A DNA stretch of 64,000 bases from Sepioteuthis lessoniana (GCA_963585895.1 OY757911.1:64687658-64751657); one strand, 5' to 3'. Counted from the stretch's first letter, positions 23,127 to 34,839 are shown. Program-made: numbers and translations. The notes: a model not told the origin generated them from the sequence alone.

Positions 23127-23370
23127 AGTGTTTGCCAATGGTCTGGGAGACCGAAGTTCAATACCAGGTCACGTCATACCAAAGACTTTTAAAAGGGTAC
23201 TTGATACCTCCTTAACACTCAGCAATATAAGGTACGTATCAAGGTTAAAGTGGAGCAATTCAGGGAAAGGAATAGCGCCCCCCTACACCTCGGTGTAGTA
23301 GCTATTGAAAAGGGAGCCTTCTGGTCACTCTCGACTATGGTCGCCAAGTTGCCGACGTTTTTCTTTTTGA
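23127..23370 (+). mobile_element. SINE-A copy, head partly lost
   Basis: It starts inside the tRNA-like head at 'GTGTTTGCCAATGGTCTGGG' just after a short TA run. It continues through TACCAAAGAC, 'GGTTAAAGTGGAGCAATTC' and 'CTACACCTCGGTGTAGTAGC' to the GTCGCCAAGTTG end. Confidence 0.87.
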
Positions 23371-23892
23371 TTTCTACACAATCGAAGTGTGGTTTAAACT
23401 TTCTAAAATTGTTTTAAGACACGCATTACCATTTATTGAATATGTTTTATTCAAGTTAGGTCAAGTTAGGGAAAACAAAAAACATTTTTGAAGACTATTA
23501 TAAAGAAATAAAGTAAAAACAGTACAATATCAACGTTTTATTTTTGTCATCCACAAACATAATGGTAGTGATGATTCATTACTTATATGAAGAACACATA
23601 AACGTGAATAAGAATAAACAATAAAGTTTATTTCCCAAGAGTCAGAAATAATAGTGAATTTAATAAAGCAGATTTACCATTAAAAATCTATATAGCTTAC
23701 TTTGAGCAAAAAAAAAAACAACAAAAAACAAAACAAAAAAATTTGTTTCACGAATATTTCGATAAGAAAGATAAAAATTGATATTCCCACAAATTACTTA
23801 AAACTTTATCATGTTTTAGTTTAACCAAAATGGTTATGGTTAACTTTGCACTTGAACTAATGATGTGATTGTTTGAGGGGTAAATGTGTGAG

Positions 23893-24105
23893 GGAGGGGA
23901 CTTTAGTATCAGTTGGGTTTTGTCTGCATCACCCCTACACACAACTGATATTGAGTTGTATATGTGTGACAAATGGGTACTTAAGCATCGCTTGGGATTT
24001 TTCCGAATCCCCCATACACAAAATTGATATTGAGTTATATATGTGTAACGGAAGGGACTTAATCATCGCTTGGGTTTTGTCCGTATCACTCCAATGCACA
24101 ACTGT
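23893..24105. repeat. ~78 bp tandem repeat, 2.6 units
   Basis: Three consecutive units share 'ATTGAGTTRTATATGTGTRAC' and CATCRCTTGGG. The period is close to 26 codons, so one plus-strand frame (23873-24217) stays open through it. No known protein feature is visible in that frame. Confidence 0.85.
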
Positions 24106-24217
24106 TTCAGTCAGTTTTTTCTTTGCCTTTGATCGGGTGTTGATTAATCTAAGAGTATGTGTACTGCAAAATGTATCCCTAACTGCATGTTGTTACAAGG
24201 TTTCCAATGTACGCTAA

Positions 24218-26165
24218 AAGCAAAACAAACAAAAAAGTATTTTTCAAACTATTCTTCTCCATTCTGGAATGCGACTCTCTGTAATACCCCTTCAAAATTT
24301 ACACAATTACAAGTTGGCACGTCCTTGACACATTTTAGCCAATATTAGAAGGCCTCGTGTGAGTCAGACTGCATGTAAAAAGATTTTTTCTATACATACA
24401 CTGCGCGGGCTTTAAGCATGAATACACAAAATAGAAACTATTAACTCTTTCCTATCTGAATTTATTTATAAATTTTATAAAGTGGAAGGTAGCTCTAATT
24501 TAAATTTGAAATAGATATGGAACAAATATAAAACAGATATAAAATAATCAAAGGATTATACTGACAATTGATCTCTTGGACACACAATGTTTCAAACGAT
24601 ACATTCTTCAACCTTCTTCAGGTACAACAATTCTGTTTGATACTTTGTGAAAAAATTTGCGCAAACGAAAAAAAAAAAAAAAAAAAACAAAAACAAAAAA
24701 AAAAAAGACCCCCCCCCGAAAAAAAAACAGGAATATCTTTCTTCATGGTTGCGTATATCATTATTATTTCTCTTTTTTGAAGACCTGAGAATATACGTAG
24801 AAAAATATATGATAAAGAAAAACAGGAGTTCAAATGTTTGAAAAATTCTTTGATTGTTAACAACCCTTGTTAAAACTAAAGATAATTTTGAAACAAATTT
24901 GAAATAAACTTATATAGCCTATGATATTAAAAGATATTGATTGACATTTGATTGCAAAATATTAAAAATATGGAAATTTGTTTGCAAAATAAAGAAAATA
25001 TTGGAAATTTGTGCCGCAAATATGGCTAAGTTGAAAACAGAAGAAAGTTAGTACGGGGAAAAAACATGAACACATTGGGATTTTAAAGTAATATATTACT
25101 GTTGCAAATAAATTGTTCTGTTGGCGGCTATATAATATTATACAAGAATATACATATAATAGTCCACTTAACGGAAGTCCTTGTATGGTATATAAAAAAG
25201 TTTTACGTATTTCATACGGCTCCGGTCACTGCTGGAATTTAGCAGAGACAATTTTAATGTCTGCTCGTTACTAGGCACGGTTGTATAAAGAGAGTTAGAC
25301 ATGTCTTTGATATCTGGCGTCAAAGTCTTGGAAGCCAGCGATTGGTTAGTTTAAAGATGTACTGACCAATTATATGTGTTATACATGTCCTTTAGAGAGT
25401 AGGGTCGACCACAGTAGACGACCTACTTACCTAAGTTATATATTTTTTTTTGTAATGACCTTCTACAGTCAATTAGTATTGTTAGAATAGGATGTAAACA
25501 AACACACATATTCGGAAAAAGTTAAAACTATAAATGTAAATCTGAATGGCTGATTCAGTTATTTTACTTGCATAGCGGACATTCGTACCAATTATAAAGT
25601 TAGGTATCAATTACAAATCTTTTAGTAAATCTTATCAAAAATTTAGTTAAAATCAAAATATCTTCCGGGAGGTTTTAGCTTAAGCTGATTGGTGTGAAAG
25701 ACATAGATTATTTAGTTTCATTGATAATCCTCTTCCTTTTGTATTAAAAGAAGGAAGGGAGTAAGTAGACAGGTCATTTAAGCCATGAACGGAGGAGATA
25801 AATGAATTACTCGAAGGTATGATATCCGCAATGAACAAAACTTTTATATACAATTCATACAAGTCGTCAAAACGGGTTTTTGCGGGAACAGGGGATATTT
25901 CATTAATCGATATAAGAAATAAAGAGAGTGATGATCATCTTTTTCTAACAAGACCTTATTTTATGTATTTTAAATCATAATGAAGGAATTGAAATATCGT
26001 TTTCAATATGAGGAAATAAGTGAAGATTGTGTTAATCTGTGAATGTTCTTTGCATAAGAAATTTTTTTTGTATTTTAAGAATTTTCAGTTTTTTTACGCG
26101 AGATTAGTTTGTGAGTGGGTAAATCGTTAGGAACAATACAATGTTTTTAAATGTGAATTGTTCGT
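24218..26165. other. Unassigned AT-rich sequence
   Basis: Holds an A/C homopolymer patch at 24668-24728 and scattered short frames. No supported gene, RNA or element. Confidence 0.45.
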
Positions 26166-26167
26166 AT

Positions 26168-26662
26168 GGTTTACCTAACCCCTCTACTCCGAGCAGGATG
26201 TGACATAGGATCAATCTTTAAGCGGAATGCAGCTGGTTTGATTTTGGAGTTTTCCTTCTCTTAGAATGGTTGCCTTACCAAGAATAAAAAGTACAGTCTG
26301 TCCTACTATTTAATCATAGTAGATGGAAGGAGAGATGGATTCACGCCTTTAGAAAGGGTACTGGACTTCGGCCTCGAAGTAAGTGAGTTCCAACTTTTAC
26401 GTTCACTTTCAGACTTAGGAAAGATATGAACTACTTTATCCTTTCAGGTATCTGTTAAATAGTATCAACTCAGTCCTTCTACAAGAATGAATTTGGAATT
26501 AAATGACACACGAAGGTTGATATGCCATAGAATAAAGAAACCGAAATGTAAACCTTTACGATGGGGATTAGCATGACGTTAAATGCAAACTGCCTAGGCC
26601 AGGATTCGAATTCGGGTAACCGAGTCTGTTTCCTAAGACGATAACCGTTACCTCACGCGTTT
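26168..26662 (-). mobile_element. SINE-B copy split by a SINE-C
   Basis: The B element's 3' part lies at 26168-26340 ('GTTTACCTAACCCCTCTAC') and its tRNA-like 5' part at about 26546-26662 ('AGGATTCGAATTCGGGTAACC' in reverse). The B sequence resumes after the inserted C element. The bases flanking it (CCTTTAGAAAGGGTA on the left, CCTTTACGATGGGGA on the right) look like a diverged target-site duplication. Confidence 0.82.
26341..26545 (+). mobile_element. SINE-C inserted in SINE-B
   Basis: Begins inside the head ('GAAGTAAGTGAGTTCCAAC') and runs through CACTTTCAGACTTAGGAAAG and the central block to the shared tail ('ACGAAGGTTGATATGCCAT', then AATAAAGAAA). It lies opposite in orientation to the B copy around it. 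Confidence 0.82.
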
Positions 26663-26987
26663 ACTGTGAATTGTTTGTATGTAGTAAAATGCTTTCTGGT
26701 TGTACTTTCCTATTGAATTTGGACACATGATAATAACGATAATAACGATGCAAAATATTATTGTTATTGTTATATTAATTATAATTTTTATGAGAAATTG
26801 AATACTTATCAATAACAACTGCACTTAGAAGGAAACATCTGAAGACGAAGATAAATAAGATGCAACAGAAATACATTTGTCATTTGTATAGAGACTAAGA
26901 TGAAGCAAGTATCACTTATATAAGTGAATATATTAAATTAGCTCAGAAGGAATATAAAAATAAACGTAACAAATTAGAATGGCTTAG

Positions 26988-27418
26988 TCGGCTAGGGCTG
27001 TAGAATACACTGACTGCATATCTGCTGAGGAGTAAGACCCCCAAATGAGTGTTCTGGATATGACACTTAACAATCTGATGGTGAGCCTCCTGTAATTCTG
27101 GAGCTTTGGAGAAAGCGGAATGGTAGCATTTGATAGGGTCCTATCTATGGGTCAAATAGAATTAAACTGCATACTTATGCTAAACTGAATTGTTTGAAAT
27201 ATAACTATTTTTGACATTTAAACAGTGTATTTACGCTAAACTGAATTGTTTGAAATAGAACTGTTTTTGTCATTTTAAACTGTGTACTTATGTTATATCG
27301 AATTGTTTGATATAGAACTGTTTATATGTATAAAATGGATTTGGCATTAAATAACCTACGATGGTTGATATGACATAAAACCAAACCAAACCAAACCAAA
27401 CCAAACTAAACTAATTAG
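26988..27418 (+). mobile_element. SINE-D copy
   Basis: 5' end GCTTAGTCGGCTAGGGCTGTAG-like, conserved core to 'CTATCTATGGGTCAAATAG' (27155), about three ~55 bp internal units, and the shared tail 'GGCATTAAATAACCTACGA' ending in (CCAAA)n. Confidence 0.9.
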
Positions 27419-27850
27419 AAATAGTAATCCAGTGGAATTTGTACAAGTGTAGACTAATGATATAAATACAAACTTGAAGCCTTCTTAGTATATGCAAAAA
27501 GTTAAGTTCTTTAAAACTTTAAAAGTCAAATGGATCCTCCAATTCTGACCAAGAGATCAATTCGTAAACAAAGACAGTTTTGTCATATAGTTGATGTTGT
27601 TTCAGAAATTAAATTTGTGTAAAAGTTGGAAAGATATCTCCGTTATGCAAGAAAACTGAAAAAGCGGAACGTGCCAATTGTGACCACCATTACTAGCGAG
27701 CACAGAACAGTTCCAATGCATGTCGTAAAATAAATATTTGAAACATTACAAATTCGTGGAAGAACAGAAATCAACTCGACGACTGCATTATCAAAATCAA
27801 CAAGATCATTGCGGATACAACTGGTGTGAAAGGTGAACGGGTGTCTCATA
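27419..27850 (+). pseudogene. LINE-R C-terminal fragment
   Basis: Broken frames read VIQWNLYKC, then QMDPPILTKRSIRKQRQFCH followed by IVDVVSEI, ARKLKKRNVPIVTTI and LQIRGRTEINSTTALSKSTR. These align in order with the C-terminus of LINE-R (conserved blocks IHWELCK, QTDHLI, IVDFAVP, ARELKK, RGRIETIQTTALL). The RPD of the restriction-like endonuclease is replaced by KRS. It follows immediately on the (CCAAA)n end of SINE-D. Confidence 0.75.
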
Positions 27851-28084
27851 CTATACATTACATTTAGTAGCATAAAATATATACGCTGCTGTAACGACTG
27901 TTTATAAGATAGAGATAGCAATTATCATCATTATTACAAAGGTTAAGTTGGACACTAAAACGTTATTTTTTCGCGCGGTTGAACCGTTCCAGTTTATTTG
28001 ATAATTAGATTAAGTTGCCCGAAGTCTGAGAAAAAAACAAAACAAAAAAAAAAAAACAACAACAAAAAAACTCGGTTTTATCTT

Positions 28085-28490
28085 AACAATAATAATAATA
28101 ATAGCAGAAAATAATGAAATTAGAAACAATCATATCAAAATGAAAATTGATAATACTCAACAGAATAGCAAGTGTAGGTTATGTGAAGATAGAGATGAAT
28201 CACAATAAGCGAATGCTGCAAAATAGCTCAAAAGAGGTACAAAACTAAACATGACTGGGTGGGAAAGGTGATCCATCGAGAATTGTGCAAGAGATTAAGA
28301 TTTGATCATACTACCAAATGGTATATGCACAAACTAGAATGTATCCCAGAAGATGAGATGCATAACATTCACTGGGATTTTGAGATACAAACAGATCACC
28401 AAATCACAAGACCAGACCTATAGTTAATTAACTAGAAAAAGAACTAACAATCGAGTGAACTTTTGCCGTTCCGATGAAATGTAATTCTAT
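28085..28490 (+). pseudogene. LINE-R C-terminal fragment after a (TAA)n run
   Basis: It starts at AATAATAATAATAATAG. Frames contain AQKRYKTKHDWVGKVIHREL, CKRLRFDHTTKWYMHK, MHNIHWDFEIQTDHQI and RPDL. These are the CCHC-to-endonuclease region of the LINE-R protein, with the RPD motif present and several stops. The stretch of 235 bases before it (27851-28084) is unassigned. Confidence 0.85.
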
Positions 28491-28784
28491 CGTTTGGGCC
28501 GGCAGCTTTGTATTTGCTCTTCATCTTGAGTTTTCATGACACATGTCGAATTTGAACCAAAACATTTAGAGTGAAATTCGAATATGGAGAGTAATTTCCG
28601 TTTAATGCTGACTTGTGTACCCATAAATCTCAAGAATATTTTAACCGAATAAACATTGAAGAAGGAATAAAACATCATATCTGTCAGTCATAAACAAAGC
28701 TATACGAATATAATTTCATTTTGGATGGTGTACAAGTACACGTAAAAGTCAAGAGTTCTAATACTGATTTTCAAGAGAAGCGGG

Positions 28785-28880
28785 AAGACGAAAAAAAGGA
28801 AGAAAAGAAAGAAAAAAAAAAGAAAGAAAGAAAGAAAGAAAGAGAAAATAAAGAAAAAGAACAAAAGAAAAAGTAAGAAA
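28785..28880. repeat. (AAAG)n / A-rich microsatellite
   Basis: Imperfect GAAA repeat over about 95 bases. Confidence 0.95.
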
Positions 28881-31030
28881 AATCAAAGTCAACTACAAAT
28901 GGTTTTATTATGTGATATGTAGAAATATGTTACAATGTCAGCGTTTTTACGCTTAAAAGTTTATGTAAATAATCTATTTAAACATTTTAAAAAAACTTAT
29001 AGGCCTTCAATAGATTTCGAACTCACATACACTGTAGTATTGTTTGATAATTTATCAATGAATTCATATTAATATGTGAATTTCTATTAATATGTGAATT
29101 CATATTAATAATAATTTCATATCAATCATAATTTCTCTTAATGTGTGAATTTATTTACATATTACAGCATATCTAGGCAGTAAATTCTTAGACATATTTC
29201 GTAAAGTCTGACGTTCTTTTTATTGTAACCTTGAACGAAAGTCATTGTTAATATATACAATTTTTGCAGCTGTAATGTTGTGATATATGAAATTATTTTC
29301 TCTGTATTTGAAGAAAGGTTGCAAATGTTCTTTACAAATCATTCAAATATTTGCCAAGTCAAAAGAAGCTTTTATAGATTAATACAGATAGAATTGTGTT
29401 GTATCTATTGTTTTCTTTGTCGCTTTATATTGATGGAATCCTGACTGATCGAGTGTTGTATATATTTGCGTCCACATGTTCTATGGTCACTCCAAGAAGG
29501 AAGAATCTTTGGTTACATTGTCCTATTAGGCCAAGTGAATGACTCAACCCTATGTTGTGTAGATTATTAAAAGAATTTACACTATATCGGCTGCAGGTTT
29601 TGGATAAAACTTTACAGGCCACGGGTCAGCTTTATAAAGGAGAAAAAAGAAGCAAAAACATATTCTGAGAATAGACACCTTTGTCTGTCTTTATTAATGA
29701 CTACTGATTCATCCTGGTCAGTAGTGGTGGTGGTGGCAGCGGTGCATACGTGACTTCGCAATATAAACTTGAGCTCTGATCCTTCACTATCACGATATGG
29801 ACAGTAGACGAACACTTAATCAGTATCTTATTCCATTATGTAGTATACTACGGTTGGATTTTAACAAACAACGAGAAACACGTATGAATAAAAAGATGAT
29901 CTTATATTTTTATTCTTCGGTGGTGACGCTTTTTTGAGCAGAGGAGCAGTCAGAGAAGATTCGTACGCACAAAGGAGTTTTCGGGAGTGGGAACAGACTG
30001 CGGGAATTGACTTCAGCAAAGATTTTAGATCTTATATTGTCTTAAAGCTCCCAAACGACACACATAGCCACACCTCTTCAGATACGCAATGCTTGTTTTT
30101 CATTGGCTATCGTTTACAATACCGCAATGCTTGTTCTCCCTTAGTCACAGTTTACACCCACGCATTGCTTGTTTTCTGGTAGTCACTTTGTGGATTTTAT
30201 CTCAGGCCGGATGTATCTGTCAACTACATCCGCCGGGTTAATCGCAAGTCAAGGTAATATATTAGAATTACGTCTAACAGTCAGCTAACTCTGCTGTGTT
30301 CTTCTTGTGACCAATTACGGTGGGTAGGCTAGGACCCTCAGTCCAACAGTCGACCGTCACTGCTCTGCACCGCCCCACATCTGCCTATTCCCTGGTTGTT
30401 TCCATAACTTTATGTGACTCTTACTTCCGCAAAAGTTCCTCTTCTCGCGTGGCCCTACCGGAACCAAAATACTTTCAAAAACTATATCTTTGACTCCTAA
30501 CCTCTGATCATAATAGCGCTGAGGACTTCTGTTTATAACGGACATTAAAAAATAACCTTTTTGTTCCCATCGTGAAATTCTTCTCTCTCTGTTTTATGAT
30601 AAATTAAAATCTGCCGACCTCTCTGACGTGTTCAGCAATCTTTTTGATATTACTATACCCACACATTCACGTACGTACACATGTACACTACCAATGCCCA
30701 CTCACATCCATACAGATACGTTCACTCCCACGTGTACATATATACATATATATTGCGCCTATAGGCACATATACTCGTAAAGAAATGCTCGTACCTAAAT
30801 GCATATGTATCAATGCACATAAATATACTTGAGCAGAGCAACTTATAGTATCACAACTTAAACGATAAATCCTTTTTTGACCATCTATCACCACCAATGA
30901 CTTGAGTCTCTCATTATAGTTTACAACAGTTTTGGTCTTCACTTCTAAAACGAGACTTTCCTCAAATAACAGGAGGTAATTCGACTGTAGTTGTCAGAGT
31001 ATCTAGAAAGCTTTAAAATTTGATTTTATA
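28881..31030. other. Unassigned sequence, GC-richer in the middle
   Basis: 29045-29125 holds three ~22 bp units with 'TATTAATATGTGAATTTC'. The stretch 29920-30560 is less AT-rich than its surroundings and carries an open frame (29934-30182), but no domain is visible. Scattered short frames elsewhere have no support. Confidence 0.4.
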
Positions 31031-31115
31031 GTCACCATTTTAAATTTGATTTCCTGAATTCTTGGCTAATAATTTATTTACCAAGAATCCAGGAAATCAA
31101 ATTTAAAATGGCGAC
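31031..31115. repeat. Long inverted repeat, 35 bp arms
   Basis: Arms 31031-31065 and 31081-31115 are reverse complements with two mismatches, around a 15-base AT-rich loop. The arm core is 'TTTTAAATTTGATTTCCTG'. RNA or single-stranded DNA from it would fold into a near-perfect hairpin. It may be a tiny foldback element. No clear flanking duplication was seen. Confidence 0.95.
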
Positions 31116-31904
31116 TTGATTTAAAATGGCAGCTTTCATTTTTTTACTCTTTCTATATGAACAGAAGATAAACACTTGATACTTAAAATTTATCCTCACA
31201 CGTTTTGATAATCTATAACAAGGAGAGTAATAATGGAAGAGATAAGATTGTCTGCTTCGTGTCTACAGTTGCAGAGTGACATTGAGAAGACTGTGTCGAA
31301 ATGACTGGTGAGAAGGCATCATGAGAATTGAATTTATACCATTTACAAGAACACTAGTACGAAAGAAACATTACCAGCTGTGACCAAAAATCAACGTCAG
31401 ACAATAGTATTTTCTGCATTGTAATTGAATGGTCCAGGTCATGCGGAAAATATTACCTGCGATCGAATTTTAATCTCTACTTGTACAACACTAAACTAAA
31501 CAAACATTTATACAGTGTGTTTCATAAAGAATGCGACTGTAGAGATAAGAGAGCAGAACATATCTACTCATTGATTTTATGCGACAATATTTGTAATGTG
31601 GCAACATTACTCAGAAACAACAGTATTTATCGGTTGAAAAGAGTGTTTCAACTAAAAAAAAAAAAAAAAAAAAAAAACACTTTACGAATTCTTGATTTTA
31701 GACTGGTCCAGAGGGAGGTAGCAAAGCCGTTAATAAAGAGTGTAGTATTTTCTGTGACCATGTGTCTGGCTTTTTTCTTTCTTGGTATGAACTTGTCGTC
31801 ATCTTTCTATCTCGTCTAAATCTCCGGCAACTTTCGTCAAGACTCAGTAATCTCACAATTAAAAGGATATTTTTGGACTCAGATAACCGCATTTATCAAG
31901 GGTT
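31116..31904. other. Unassigned; weak CCHC-like frame
   Basis: A plus-strand frame (31481-31819) contains CDCRDKRAEHIYSLILC, which has the spacing of the C..C..H..C knuckle found near the ends of LINE proteins. It is interrupted by a ~25-base poly-A run at 31652-31678. Nothing around it confirms an element. Confidence 0.3.
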
Positions 31905-32202
31905 GGTAGTATGTATGCATTTACCCAACCCCTCCGCACGATACGATACTAAGTCAATTTTTAAACGGAATTTAACAGGTTTCAATTTATAGTTTTCCTT
32001 CTCTTAGACCAGTTGCCATACTAAGGTTAAAGAGCATAGTCTTCTTCTACTATTTACCCATAGCTGGAAGGAGAATAATTGGATTCATACATTTTCCACC
32101 GGTATTAGCGCTATGTGAAATACAAACAGCCTCGTCCAGGATTGGAACTCCAGTCGCCATGTCCATTTCTAACGACGATAGCCATTACACCACGGGCACT
32201 AC
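31905..32202 (-). mobile_element. SINE-B copy, near full length
   Basis: On plus: 'TTTACCCAACCCCTCCGCAC' to 'ACCACGGGCACTACC'. The minus-strand head has GTGGTGTAATGGCTATCGTC and 'GGAGTTCCAATCCTGG'. The core GGTATTAGCGCTATGTGAAA is clear. Confidence 0.92.
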
Positions 32203-32567
32203 CTATCAACGGTCGGTTTTATCTTACATAATTTAATTTACAAGCTGCAATATATTTTGATTTTTGGATCTTTGTATCAGAAAGAATAAAACAGTCATTA
32301 CCATAGTGCAGCGATTAATGAGTTCGTTTTGTTAAGAAGGAGCTGTTGGTTTGTTTTAAGGTGTGGGTTCCGTGAATCTTATGCTGAAGTTGGTCTGGTA
32401 CAACAAATATTTAAAGCGTTGGGAATAATTATAAGGCAAGCCAAAAATATAAGGAAGAAAAATTAAGAAAGGTTTGATGGACAGCTGTTAGAAGCTAAAA
32501 TAAACAATTCACTTGTTTGTGTTTGAAGATTTTTAACTTGTCATATTTGACAATTTGTTTTATAGTA

Positions 32568-32857
32568 AAAAGTAAAGTCGGCGACATTAGTCGTGGGTAA
32601 CTCGAAAGCTCCCTATTCAATATAGTAAGTAAAAGTAAAGTAAAGTTGGCAACCCGAAGGCTCCCTTTTCGATAGCTGCTACACCAAGGTGTAGGGGAGG
32701 GCGCTACTCCTTCCCTGGATTGCTCTACTTTACCCTTGATCCGTACCTTATAATGCTGAGTGTTAAGCAAGGAGGCATCAAGTACCATTTTTCGAGTCTT
32801 TGGTATGACTCAACCTGGGATTGAACCCAGGTCTCCCGGGCCATTGGCGAACACTAG
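32568..32857 (-). mobile_element. SINE-A copy with duplicated 3' end
   Basis: The main copy is 32640-32857: head on minus with 'TGGCCCGGGAGACCTGGG' and 'GTTCAATCCCAGG', then the CTACACC palindrome region. A second, partial copy of the 3' end (GTCGGCGACATTAGTCG...) lies at 32568-32628 next to AAGTAAAAGTAAAGTAAAG. Confidence 0.88.
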
Positions 32858-33089
32858 ATAATCTTTAGATATGTTCAGGAATTAAACTTTAAATGATTGA
32901 GAGATTGATTTTTACGGTATGTCAACCTCTTTAGGGTTATTTTATGTCTAGAAGTTAAGGAATCACGTTCATTCATTGTTATTTAATAATTTTTTTATAC
33001 ATGATTTCTTGTGTGTTAATACATTGGGATAAATAATTTTCATTGATTCCACGTGTATTAATAAATTTGATAGAAATACAGCGGGGGCT

Positions 33090-33345
33090 GTCCTCGTGGT
33101 GTAATGGTTAAAGCGCTGGCTTGTGAAATCGTAGGAAGCGAGTTCGAACTCTAGTCGTGCTATTACGTTCACTTTCGGACAAATACCCTTGGGAAAGTTA
33201 TGAACCCCCTTATCCTTCTAGCTATGGCTTAAATAGAATCACTAGAAGGATGTCTTCTAGCTATGGCTTAAATAGAATTCTAGAAGGATGTCTTTGGCAT
33301 TAAATAACCCACGAAGTTTGATATACCATTAAACAAAGAAATCCA
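33090..33345 (+). mobile_element. SINE-C copy, well preserved, with internal duplication
   Basis: The tRNA-like head runs about 33093-33165: 'CGTGGTGTAATGGTTAAAG' (A-box region), 'CGAGTTCGAACTCTAGTCG' (B box and arm). The central 'ACCCTTGGGAAAGTTATGAA' follows, then a ~38 bp tandem duplication (33215-33252 and 33254-33291), then the shared tail ending in AAACAAAGAAA. The best copy here for defining the family's promoter. Confidence 0.93.
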
Positions 33346-33584
33346 AACTTAAACTTTCATTAGAAGTTTCTTTCAATGCGGCTGACTCTCAGCCACCGTC
33401 TTCTAATACCTTTAAAATAAAAGGGTTGAATGTTTGTTTGTCATAAGATTAATTTGAAGAGAATGTTTGAGACAATCATGTAGGTTCAAGGGCTTGACAT
33501 GACGAGTCATTTGATCGGATCAGACCTCTCCAACCATCTCTTTAACCCAAGTAGATCAACCACAGATCATGTGAACTCCTAGTA

Positions 33585-34145
33585 CCCAGGTCAGTGACCG
33601 TTCGGTCACCGGGATCCTGTCCCAGGCCTTACGGGTCACCACCAGATGGCCTTATTGGGAAGGTTTTACTCCTCTGCATTCTACAGCCTCAGCTGACGGT
33701 GGGTGTTGGGAAGAAATACGGTGTCTCATTAGTTGGGCGTGCTCCCCGGCTTTTTAGCTGGGCCGTCTGGCATTCGTGCCGGATGGGCGCTCGAAACCAA
33801 GAGCAGACTCGGGGCCGAATAGGCCCCCAGCTTCGGCTGGGCAACCTTCGGGTGGGCGAGCTGCACTTTTGTCCCCTTTGTACGGCACTAGACCAAGCGT
33901 CTAGTTTAAGCCGTAAACTGGCATACGTGCCCGGACCCACATTTGGGTTCGTGAAACCGCTTGCCTCATCAGGCTCACATTGCACTAAGTGAGCCGATGA
34001 GCAGCACTGACAAGCAGGGTTCGAGTCTCGGCTCCTTCCCGACCTTCCCCTCCCCTTTATCCCCACTTTAATTGGCCTTCGGGCTTTTGACCTTGTGTCA
34101 AGTCGTGTCTGGTGGGAGGCAGCGACAAATACTACGGTGTCTCAT
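33585..34145 (+). mobile_element. SINE-E: GC-rich composite repeat
   Basis: Much more GC-rich than anything nearby. Pieces recur elsewhere: 'TTCGTGCCGGATGGGCG' resembles 43830-43850; the tRNA-like 'CAGGGTTCGAGTCTCGG' (34014-34030) resembles 43915-43930; 'GACCTTGTGTC' and 'GGCAGCGACAAATAC' recur at 12330-12515. A 32 bp stretch at 33666-33697 matches the 5' end of SINE-D in reverse. The two long opposing frames are a by-product of the GC content. Likely a composite SINE. Confidence 0.6.
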
Positions 34146-34835
34146 TAGTTTTGCTACTATTAATGTTTTGCTAGTTTTACTGCATTTTATAATTGTATTG
34201 CTAATTAAAACTGCATTTTATTATTGTTACTTTTATTCTCAATATTCTCGGATGATAAATGCTTTTAACGCTTATGTTTTTCAAACAGCAAAAAAACTAA
34301 AATCATCCCATACTTTGAGAGTCTGTCTTTCATGGACATCGCCTTAACCTCTTTGGCTACCCAAGTATTTACTATTAAGTATATAACAAACTTGCCGCCA
34401 TTCTGCCTTCTCTTCTATATGCCTTCTGTGTTTTGCTACCAAATCATAAGATAGTTATTTTGGCTTCTATTTTTATTTTTAGACGATATGTAAAAAAAAA
34501 ATCTCGAGCGAGGAGCAAATCTACTCTCTTCTACTCCCTTTTGTTCTCTGCATTAGTCGGTGCTAGAATTTTGCCAAGTTTATTTTGAACGAAAATATTT
34601 AATCCAACTCATGTGCTGATTTGCATGGACGTTTAAAAGTGGGCCTAAAATGTTACAAGCAGAAAAAAGATTATTTCTTGTTAATTTACCTTTGAATATC
34701 GCCCTTGATAAGTATCGAAAAGACAATAGGCGGTTTTCTTACATGCAGACTTTTACTTCATATTGTAAACTTTATGGTAACTCTTGACTATAAAGTATGT
34801 TTTACTGTTTTCTCTTATAACAGGTATATGGTTGG
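34146..34835. other. Unassigned AT-rich sequence
   Basis: No gene or element recognised; an A9 run lies at about 34491-34501. Confidence 0.4.
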
Positions 34836-34839
34836 ATGG

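Noticed and set aside
29934..30182. Exon of a host gene
   Set aside because: Open for 82 codons in GC-richer DNA only. No domain, splice context or codon bias could be judged by eye.
31481..31819. LINE-type CCHC knuckle
   Set aside because: One compatible Cys/His spacing in a frame broken by poly-A is not enough. No neighbouring LINE blocks.
33093..33165. A free tRNA gene
   Set aside because: A and B boxes are good, but the sequence continues into the SINE-C body and tail without a terminator. It is the SINE head. The same applies to the other tRNA-like heads.
33594..34066. Two opposing 125-132 codon frames
   Set aside because: They lie in the GC-rich SINE-E, where stop codons are rare by composition. 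Part of the DNA recurs at 43823 and 12330.
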